A stretch of 5,290 bases of DNA from contig JBAZMD010000034.1 in assembly GCA_041649955.1 (NCBI GenBank), positions 1 to 5,290 on the forward strand. The letters run 5' to 3'. Source of the DNA: JAQUPP01 sp041649955 (lineage in GTDB: Bacteria; Patescibacteriota; Patescibacteriia; UBA2591; JAQUPP01). Positions 1-4,319 of the stretch are shown here, in pieces. Position numbers and translations under genes: made by a program. The notes beneath the pieces are model-generated. The model had not been told where the DNA came from, made no database searches, and saw only the letters and a list, made by a program, of their open reading frames with translations. How positions within the stretch are numbered: position 1 is the stretch's first letter; each line of letters opens with the position of its first letter.

Positions 1-312
1 GTCCCGATGCCGACGTTGCCGGTACTGCCAGTATCATCAATGTAAAGAATAGGATTTGAGGCATCGGCATAAAAACCGTAATCGCCATAACCGGTATTTG
101 CGCCAAAAGCGGATGATGCTCCAACTCCCCCAGAAACATTACTAGCGTTAGCCGTCCCACTTAAAGAACCGGAAAAAGCATCGGCATAAACCGTACCCCA
201 TTTTAAAGCAGAAGAACCTAAATTGTAACTACCAGTTAAATATGGACCAATACTGCCGCCCATTTGAAGTTTGAAGACAGAAGGATTCGCCGTCCCGATG
301 CCGACACTGCCA
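1..312 (-). repeat. Two copies of the DNA repeat encoding the VGIGT motif
   Basis: GTCCCGATGCCGAC occurs at 1-14 and again at 292-305, each continuing into a short similar tract (to about 21 and 312). On the minus strand these encode the NVGIG and SVGIG cores. A separate 13-base direct repeat, GCATCGGCATAAA at 61-73 and 178-190, encodes YADA in the same protein. Confidence 0.7.
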
Positions 313-683
313 GAAACAGTGGCCATACCAATATTGCCTGAATTAGCATTATAAATATAAGTACCGGTATCTCTCCAAAGACCAATATCACTTGTCCCAA
401 CAGCGATTGAATCAACATAAGATTTAGTAGTTGCGTCGTAATTTTCCTCCGGAGTACCTAAATTAATAATTTTTAATCTACCACCTGGCGTTCCCATATC
501 TAAATGTTTTTCCATTTGAATCGTGGTCCCCTCATCCGGTGGAGCCGCTCCCACATTTTTTATTCCCCAACAAGTAAAACAAATAACAAATAAAAAAATC
601 AGAAAATAAATAATTTTTGAAGAAAATATTTTATTTTTTCCACCTTCGCCAAAGGCTTCGGCGGACTTCATTTTATTACGCAT
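1..683 (-). CDS. Secreted VGIGT-repeat fibre-like surface protein, N-terminal part (3' end beyond window)
   Basis: The reading frame is open from an ATG at 683 to the left edge of the window, giving 227 complete codons and no stop. Residues 18-47 form a Sec-type signal: a hydrophobic stretch (about 24-40) after a short Lys-containing segment, ending GAA before PPDEG. After it come motifs typical of phage-tail-fibre-like bacterial surface proteins: DATTKSYVDS (83-92), a VGIGTANP unit (127-134), NLGSSALKWGTVYADAF (154-170) resembling the LGS..rW..vYA fibre motif, and the start of another NVGIGT unit at the edge. I infer a long extracellular fibre or adhesin-like protein; ligand and partners are unknown. 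An in-frame ATG at 671 is an alternative start. No Shine-Dalgarno sequence is visible in the AT-rich leader. The gene follows cupredoxin B by 45 bases, so co-transcription is likely. Residues 7-15 come from a palindromic repeat. Confidence 0.85.
   Translation of the reverse strand, partial: MRNKMKSAEAFGEGGKNKIFSSKIIYFLIFLFVICFTCWGIKNVGAAPPDEGTTIQMEKHLDMGTPGGRLKIINLGTPEENYDATTKSYVDSIAVGTSDIGLWRDTGTYIYNANSGNIGMATVSGSVGIGTANPSVFKLQMGGSIGPYLTGSYNLGSSALKWGTVYADAFSGSLSGTANASNVSGGVGASSAFGANTGYGDYGFYADASNPILYIDDTGSTGNVGIG
639..665 (-). repeat. Palindromic REP-like repeat inside the start region of the VGIGT gene
   Basis: This is a GC-rich 27-base island in very AT-rich surroundings. Read on the minus strand it holds GCC-TTT-GGC at its centre, with flanking GAAG/GAAGG blocks and CCGCC. 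It is exactly nine codons, in frame, giving SAEAFGEGG ahead of the hydrophobic signal core. I recall very similar segments recurring in CPR genomes, but that is memory, not a search. It appears to have been inserted into the n-region of the signal peptide. Confidence 0.5.
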
Positions 684-728
684 AATATTAATATTTAAAA
701 AATTAACGTATTTAAAAAAATTAAATAA

Positions 729-1292
729 TTATTTTTTGGGCACGACAATAATATGTCCTTGAACTTTACCTTCAATGCCGCCGCAGAGTTCACAATAGTA
801 GAGAAATTTTCCCGAAGTCCCGGCTCCAAATTCTAAAATTTTTGTCTCACCAAGATTGGCGGTTTGGTCCATTCCATAATCAGGGAAAGTAATATCATAA
901 GTTTTATCTATAGCCGTAAAATCAATATGAACAATATCGCCTTGATTAACAATTATTTCCGAAGGGATATAAGTATTTTTTTCCGCCCGAATTTCAAATC
1001 GCCTAAATTTACTTTCTACTCCCGGTGCGGCGTCAACCACGGTTTCGGGCACGGCAATTTTTTCGCTAGTCGGTTTTTCTCCCAATTCGGGCACGACAAT
1101 ATTTTCCGGCACCTCTTCGCGCGTAATCGGACCGGTTGGAGTTAAATCGGGAATTACAGGATTAACTCCTAAAGTTATTTCTCCTTCTTTTGGAGTTATT
1201 TTTTTATCCCCTTTCCCTAACTGACTAATTAAAATCACGATTCCAATAAGGACGATTATTCCGATAAGGATAAACAATTTTTTCTTGGTCAT
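729..1292 (-). CDS. Membrane-anchored cupredoxin-fold protein B, copper ligands apparently substituted
   Basis: This 187-residue protein has an N-terminal Lys-rich start and a single membrane segment (about 6-23). A Pro/Val/Glu-rich extracytoplasmic stalk (about 30-95) with repeated VPE motifs follows, then a C-terminal cupredoxin-like domain (about 98-187). The fold is suggested by PSEIIVNQGDIVHIDF, the DKTYDITFPDYGM segment and FLYYCELCGGIEGKVQG. Typical type-1 sites have His in the D..H.F segment, then C-G-x-x-H-x-x-M-x-G. Here those positions appear to be Tyr132, Glu174 and Val177, leaving Cys167 and Cys170 as a CxxC pair. Copper binding of the usual kind is therefore doubtful; a disulfide, a different metal or a structural role are possible. 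The stalk and architecture match cupredoxin A, so the two look paralogous. A sigma70-like promoter lies about 40 bases upstream. No Shine-Dalgarno sequence is seen. Exact function is unknown. Confidence 0.85.
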   Translation of the reverse strand: MTKKKLFILIGIIVLIGIVILISQLGKGDKKITPKEGEITLGVNPVIPDLTPTGPITREEVPENIVVPELGEKPTSEKIAVPETVVDAAPGVESKFRRFEIRAEKNTYIPSEIIVNQGDIVHIDFTAIDKTYDITFPDYGMDQTANLGETKILEFGAGTSGKFLYYCELCGGIEGKVQGHIIVVPKK

Positions 1293-1335
1293 AAAATTAA
1301 AAACTTTAAAATTTAAAAAGTGATTCGTCTCTTAT

Positions 1336-1364
1336 ATCGTACCCCTTTTTTATGGGTGGGTCAA
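1336..1364 (-). promoter_or_regulatory. Sigma70-type promoter for cupredoxin B
   Basis: On the minus strand, TTGACC (1364-1359) is followed by a 17-base spacer and TACGAT (1341-1336), with TATAAG just downstream as an alternative -10. The predicted transcript would start near 1329, leaving a leader of roughly 37 bases that lacks a Shine-Dalgarno sequence. It would give cupredoxin B and the following VGIGT gene their own transcription, independent of the upstream genes. This is called from the sequence match only. Confidence 0.45.
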
Positions 1365-1369
1365 CAATA

Positions 1370-1391
1370 TAAAGTGGATATCCCCACTTTA
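1370..1391. promoter_or_regulatory. 22-bp dyad just upstream of the cupredoxin B promoter
   Basis: TAAAGTGG (1370-1377) and CCACTTTA (1384-1391) are perfect 8-bp inverted arms around a 6-base centre. The dyad sits five bases upstream of the -35 box, the place for an activator or repressor site. It could instead be a 3' hairpin for the four-helix-bundle transcript, but no T-run follows on the minus strand, so it is not a standard intrinsic terminator. It also lies at the edge of the possible mobile cassette. Confidence 0.4.
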
Positions 1392-1402
1392 AATTCTAAG
1401 CA

Positions 1403-1421
1403 CTAAATTCTAAACTCTAAA
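1403..1421 (+). repeat. Left inverted-repeat arm of the candidate cassette
   Basis: This 19-base arm pairs with 1832-1850 in inverted orientation with two mismatches. It is built from CTAAA-type near-repeats, with a further AAATTCTAA copy just outside at 1391-1399. Confidence 0.5.
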
Positions 1422-1455
1422 CAAGCCCAAAATTCAAATTTTAAAAGATAAAACA

Positions 1456-1806
1456 TTATTTTAATTTTTCTACCATTGAACCGAATATTTTAGTTAGTTC
1501 AGTAGCTTCTCTGCTTAAATCATCTTTTTCTAATTCATCTTCTTTTTTTGATTCTGATAGCTTTAACCACAATCTGGATTCTTTCGCTTCCTTGCGACAA
1601 ATTTTTACCCTCATGCCAAAATCTTTTCTACTTAAAGACTCGTTTGCTTCAATATAATTTGCAGCAACTGAACCCGAAGATCTAATTAATTGTTTTCCAT
1701 ATTCGATATTTGAAATTGTTTTTGGCAGGTTTTTTACAAAATCTCTTGTTCTTTTTGCGAAATTAAAAGTTCTATCTTCTAAATCGTATTGTTTTGAATT
1801 TTCCAT
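1456..1806 (-). CDS. Four-helix-bundle protein, 23S rRNA intervening-sequence (IVP) family
   Basis: The 116 residues match the usual length (about 115-130) and conserved pattern of the family: YDLEDRTFNFAKRTRDFVK near the N-terminus, then IEYGKQLIRSSGSVAANYIEAN (about 34-55), LSRKDFGMRVKICRKEAKES and RLWLKL. Four amphipathic helices are expected, and no signal peptide or membrane segment is present, so it should be cytoplasmic. Family members occur in intervening sequences of bacterial 23S rRNA genes and also as stand-alone genes, especially in CPR and Bacteroidetes. The biochemical role is not established, though nucleic-acid association has been proposed. The ATG at 1806 has no clear Shine-Dalgarno sequence. 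Its neighbours encode secreted proteins, so it is functionally out of place, and the flanking inverted repeats suggest it arrived as a cassette. Confidence 0.93.
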   Translation of the reverse strand: MENSKQYDLEDRTFNFAKRTRDFVKNLPKTISNIEYGKQLIRSSGSVAANYIEANESLSRKDFGMRVKICRKEAKESRLWLKLSESKKEDELEKDDLSREATELTKIFGSMVEKLK

Positions 1807-1831
1807 TTTTAAATTTTAAAATTATTTAGTA

Positions 1832-1850
1832 TTTAAAGTTTAGGATTTAG
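1832..1850 (-). repeat. Right inverted-repeat arm of the candidate cassette
   Basis: This is the reverse-complement partner of 1403-1421, with 17 of 19 positions matching. It lies between the stop of the 594-residue gene (1865-1867) and the ATG at 1806, so it forms the leader of the four-helix-bundle gene. Confidence 0.5.
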
Positions 1851-1864
1851 AATTTTGAATCCTA

Positions 1865-3649
1865 CTATTTATACCAATACTGCAGATTGATTGAGTTTAA
1901 AACCGGAGTGGTAAAAGAATCGCCGGAATCGGGCGTTAAAATAATTTTATATCTAAGGTCATTACCGATTGTTGTAAAAATTGTCGGCTTGCCTATCTCC
2001 GCCTTTTGCCAATTATTTCCGCCATCATTTGAGAGCCAATATTCTGTTTGGACGCTGTCTGTTTTTCCCTGTAAATTAATTTGAGCCGCTTTAATTTCGG
2101 CCACGGAAAAATTAATTTTAGCGGAAACAGCTTGGCGGGTTTTGGATAAATCAAAACCCAAATCATTAAATTGATAAATTTTTGTCCCAGCTGACGGCAC
2201 ACCCGCAATAAGATAGCCTGAATCAGAATTCTCAGGATTGGCCTGCCCGCCTAAATTTTGTGAAACAAAATTTTGGCGGGGAATAATTTTTAAAAAATCA
2301 GGATTAAAGGTCAGCCAAAATTGCGGGTCAATTTTTACGTTAGTTCCTCCTCCCCAGCGAACAATGGAACGGTCTTCATTTTTGATATAAATTGAGTGAG
2401 AAAATTGATAAAGATGAAATGGTTTATTAGCGGAAATTCGCCAGCCAAAATTGTCGGATAAATCAGAAATTTCTCCGTTTGGCTGAATTTCATAAGCCTG
2501 AGTGAAATAACTTCCCCAAAAAAGAAAAATATTTTTATTTTTTAAAACCACCAATGAAGGCCGGCCCGGATATTCAGCCGTAAGAATATGACCCTTATTA
2601 TTTAAAGTTTCACCCTTAATTTCATCAACTTCAAACTGATACATAAACTCGGACCCAGACGGATTTGGCGCGGACTGACGCGGAACTTTCTTTGACCAAA
2701 CCACCAGCCAATTTTCCGCTGATAATCCTTTGGCAATAACCACTTGATCAGGATTTTTTTCTTTTAAAGATTTTGTCAAATTTTCTAAAGTCGTTAAATT
2801 GCCATTGGCGTCAATTTTAAAAATAGTTAACCCCGCCAGTCTTAAATCACCATTTTTGTCTGGCGGGGTTAAAGGCTCGCTTACGGCAATCAGGCAGTTT
2901 TTTTCTCCGCATTCTATTTGGATATCTTTGAAAGATGAAATCGGCCATGATCTTTCGGCAATTGATTCAATTTGCGGATGATCAGTTTCCGAACCAATAA
3001 TTTTTAAAATTTTAAGGTTGTTATTTTCATTAGTAAAAAGCAGCCAATTTGAAGACGAAGCAATTTTTTCCAAACCGAGAATTGATGTTGTGTCGCTAAG
3101 TCCTAATTCCGTAAAGTCAAATTTTGACCACCTGCCCATGTCTGTGTCGATCTGTGTTCCGTCTGTATTAGTCCGTGTCATCTGCCAAATCAACAATTGT
3201 TTTTTCTGGCTAATGCGATGAGTACCGACGAATAAAACCAAATTGCCTTCCGAACTGACTTTTTCCGAAATAAAATTGGTTAAAAAATCACCGGTTGAAA
3301 CTTCTTTAGTATCTAAAACCGGCGGGAAAATAAGATTTTGACTGGTCCAATCAAAATATAAATTAGTCTGAACTGTATCCAGCCAAGCTTGGCCGGAAAA
3401 TGAATCGGTAAAAGTGGCTGTATAATATTGAGAAAGAGAATTTTCCGCCCCTTCGACAAGCTCAGGGCTAGTCCCTTCAACGGGCTCAGGACTAGATTTT
3501 GTTTCCGGTTGCGGCTCGGGGTTATAAAAAAATCCCGGCGCTTGAGCATTTTTGGTAAGCAAAATAATCGCTAATAAGATTAAAATAATAAAAATAAAAA
3601 ATAGTAAAAAATATCTTTTTTTAAATTTTTTACTATTTTTTTTAATCAT
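1865..3649 (-). CDS. Large membrane-anchored extracytoplasmic protein with Asp-box-like C-terminal region, unknown function
   Basis: I do not recognise a named family. From the ATG at 3649 the protein is 594 residues. A Lys-rich start precedes one strong membrane segment (about 14-33), then a Pro/Glu linker and a long extracytoplasmic part. The central region has recurrent beta-strand-like segments such as LVLFVG, WLLFTNENN, WLVVWSKK and IFLFWGSYF, compatible with a beta-propeller, but blades cannot be assigned. Cys247 and Cys252 (CGEKNC) could form a disulfide. The last 90 residues hold WLSNDGGNNW (538-547), an S-x-D-x-G-x-x-W Asp-box, and end in an aromatic strand. An in-frame TTG at 3667 would add six residues; I prefer the ATG because GAAGGG lies about ten bases upstream. 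It starts 21 bases after the cupredoxin A stop, indicating an operon. Four repeat-like segments lie inside the gene, all in frame. Confidence 0.85.
   Translation of the reverse strand: MIKKNSKKFKKRYFLLFFIFIILILLAIILLTKNAQAPGFFYNPEPQPETKSSPEPVEGTSPELVEGAENSLSQYYTATFTDSFSGQAWLDTVQTNLYFDWTSQNLIFPPVLDTKEVSTGDFLTNFISEKVSSEGNLVLFVGTHRISQKKQLLIWQMTRTNTDGTQIDTDMGRWSKFDFTELGLSDTTSILGLEKIASSSNWLLFTNENNNLKILKIIGSETDHPQIESIAERSWPISSFKDIQIECGEKNCLIAVSEPLTPPDKNGDLRLAGLTIFKIDANGNLTTLENLTKSLKEKNPDQVVIAKGLSAENWLVVWSKKVPRQSAPNPSGSEFMYQFEVDEIKGETLNNKGHILTAEYPGRPSLVVLKNKNIFLFWGSYFTQAYEIQPNGEISDLSDNFGWRISANKPFHLYQFSHSIYIKNEDRSIVRWGGGTNVKIDPQFWLTFNPDFLKIIPRQNFVSQNLGGQANPENSDSGYLIAGVPSAGTKIYQFNDLGFDLSKTRQAVSAKINFSVAEIKAAQINLQGKTDSVQTEYWLSNDGGNNWQKAEIGKPTIFTTIGNDLRYKIILTPDSGDSFTTPVLNSINLQYWYK
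2246..2280. repeat. Near-perfect 16-bp intragenic hairpin
   Basis: Arms at 2246-2261 and 2265-2280 pair at 15 of 16 positions around a GAA loop; the only mismatch is T2252 with T2274. The ends are CCCGCC/GGCGGG, the centre is AT-rich. It lies inside the 594-residue gene and encodes about PRQNFVSQNLGG (458-469). Such a long dyad is not expected from coding constraint alone and suggests an inserted palindromic element. Confidence 0.75.
2827..2872. repeat. Perfect 13-bp intragenic inverted repeat
   Basis: TTAACCCCGCCAG (2827-2839) and CTGGCGGGGTTAA (2860-2872) are exact reverse complements separated by 20 bases. On the minus strand this encodes LTPPDKNGDLRLAGLT (260-275). The GC-rich ends contain the same CCCGCC/GGCGGG core as the hairpin at 2246-2280, but the central sequences differ. 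Confidence 0.75.
3139..3182 (-). repeat. About 10-base-periodic repetitive tract inside the 594-residue gene
   Basis: Successive units TCTGTGTCGA, TCTGTGTTCC, GTCTGTATTA and GTCCGTGTCA form a degenerate periodic run. It encodes TRTNTDGTQIDTD (about 158-170), compositionally unlike the flanking protein. The texture recalls dispersed repeats seen in other bacterial genomes, but this is from memory and not verified. Confidence 0.4.
3449..3496 (-). repeat. Tandem pair of a 24-bp REP-like unit, encoding SPEPVEG/SPELVEG
   Basis: Two adjacent 24-base units (3449-3472 and 3473-3496) share CCCTTC, CTCAGG and CTAG blocks and differ at a few sites. Each is eight codons and in frame, giving SSPEPVEG and TSPELVEG (residues 52-67) in the linker just after the membrane anchor. 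The CTTCGACAAGCTCAGG core is one I recognise as a very common dispersed repeat in environmental bacterial genomes, often translated as PELVEG or LSLSKG; a search would be needed to confirm. Confidence 0.7.
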
Positions 3650-3664
3650 AAGGGTAAAACCCTT
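3650..3664 (-). promoter_or_regulatory. Small hairpin covering the ribosome-binding region of the 594-residue gene
   Basis: On the minus strand AAGGG-TTTTA-CCCTT forms a 5-bp stem with a 5-base loop directly before the ATG at 3649. The AAGGG arm belongs to the only Shine-Dalgarno-like sequence (GAAGGG) in the window's gene starts. Pairing would hide it, and ribosomes finishing cupredoxin A at 3671 would open it, so translational coupling is plausible. The short stem may be only marginally stable. Confidence 0.35.
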
Positions 3665-3670
3665 CAAAAA

Positions 3671-4291
3671 TTACTCTGTAATAAACATCTGGCCAACTTC
3701 TTTGGAATGATCCGGATTTCCACAAGCAAATTCATAAACTCCCACGATTGGCGCATTAAAAGTAAGACATCTTGTTTCTGTTCCGATAATAGTAATTACC
3801 AGCCCGCTTAAACTTGAGTGACGAAAATGAAGACTATGCGATTTATCATCAGTTCCTACCAAACAAAGAGTTACTACTTGACCAGCTTTGGCTCGAAATT
3901 GAGAAGGTTCATAACCATTTTGAGCGCTTACTTTTATTGTCAAAGCGGATTTAGGAATTTTATTTTCTTCAATCGGCGCTGATGGTTTTGGCGTTTCTTT
4001 CGCCCCCGGGGCAACGCCTTCCGGACTGGCTATTGTTCCTTCATCTGTTAAAATTTTTCCATCTCCAGTGACAGGACTAGCACCCGGCACAATCGCTTTC
4101 GGCTCTACAATTTGCGAGAGATTTAATTCCGGAGCAACCGTAGTTCCTTCAGGAACTACTACGGGATTTACTTCTTCACTTGGACCCGTGACTGGCGGAA
4201 GAGTTGATTTTTTGGGAAGATTTAAAAAAACGACAACTAAACCAATAATTACCACGACAATTATAATTATCCAAATAATTTTTTTACTCAT
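3671..4291 (-). CDS. Membrane-anchored cupredoxin-fold protein A, probable copper-binding
   Basis: The 206-residue product starts MSKK and has one membrane segment (about 5-23). A long Pro/Glu/Val-rich stalk (about 25-113) follows, then a cupredoxin-like domain (about 114-206). The domain shows YEPSQFRAKAGQVVTL, DDKSHSLHF and VGVYEFACGNPDH. His152, Cys190 and His195 fit a type-1 copper triad. The usual axial Met three residues after the second His is Glu198, with Met202 further on, so the fourth ligand is uncertain. The likely role is extracytoplasmic electron transfer or copper binding, with no partner identified. The frame stays open upstream to 4387, but that would overlap the preceding gene by 68 bases and put 32 polar residues before the anchor, so the ATG at 4291 is preferred. 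It follows the first VGIGT gene by 28 bases and precedes the 594-residue gene by 21. Confidence 0.88.
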   Translation of the reverse strand: MSKKIIWIIIIVVVIIGLVVVFLNLPKKSTLPPVTGPSEEVNPVVVPEGTTVAPELNLSQIVEPKAIVPGASPVTGDGKILTDEGTIASPEGVAPGAKETPKPSAPIEENKIPKSALTIKVSAQNGYEPSQFRAKAGQVVTLCLVGTDDKSHSLHFRHSSLSGLVITIIGTETRCLTFNAPIVGVYEFACGNPDHSKEVGQMFITE

Positions 4292-4319
4292 AGTTTTTTT
4301 AATTAGATTATTAATTATT

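Larger units (their letters stand above)
1391..1861 (-). mobile_element. Candidate IVS-like cassette: four-helix-bundle gene between imperfect inverted repeats
   Basis: The small gene at 1456-1806 is bordered on both sides by low-complexity CTAAA-rich tracts facing each other. CTAAATTCTAAACTCTAAA at 1403-1421 matches the reverse complement of 1832-1850 at 17 of 19 positions, and similar AAATTC and AATTTTAAAA blocks extend the match imperfectly. Genes of this family are best known from intervening sequences in 23S rRNA genes, where terminal complementarity forms a stem. Here the unit sits between two protein genes, with no rRNA visible. Boundaries are approximate, and AT-rich repeats can align by chance. 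Mobility is inferred. Confidence 0.35.

Noticed and set aside
864..1145. Plus-strand open frame opposite cupredoxin B
   Set aside because: It lies wholly antisense to a well-supported gene and has no recognisable protein features. The same reasoning excludes the other plus-strand frames at 1887-2084, 2799-2981, 3018-3221 and 4068-4337.
1370..1391. Intrinsic terminator after the four-helix-bundle gene
   Set aside because: The stem is real, but no T-run follows it on the minus strand, so it was listed as a possible operator instead.
2661..2690. Short GCGGACTGACGCGG repeat within the 594-residue gene
   Set aside because: It is too short and imperfect to separate from chance in coding sequence.
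3313..3549. Minus-strand frame containing ALSLSKG
   Set aside because: It is a shadow of the 594-residue gene; the LSKG motif is only the dispersed repeat read in another frame.
3650..3667. TTG start at 3667 for the 594-residue protein
   Set aside because: The ATG at 3649 has a GAAGGG sequence at a workable distance and gives the more usual Lys-rich start; TTG remains possible.
4292..4319. Terminator between the first VGIGT gene and cupredoxin A
   Set aside because: There is only a weak AT-rich TTAAT/ATTAA pairing, and the homopolymer run is A rather than T on the transcribed strand.
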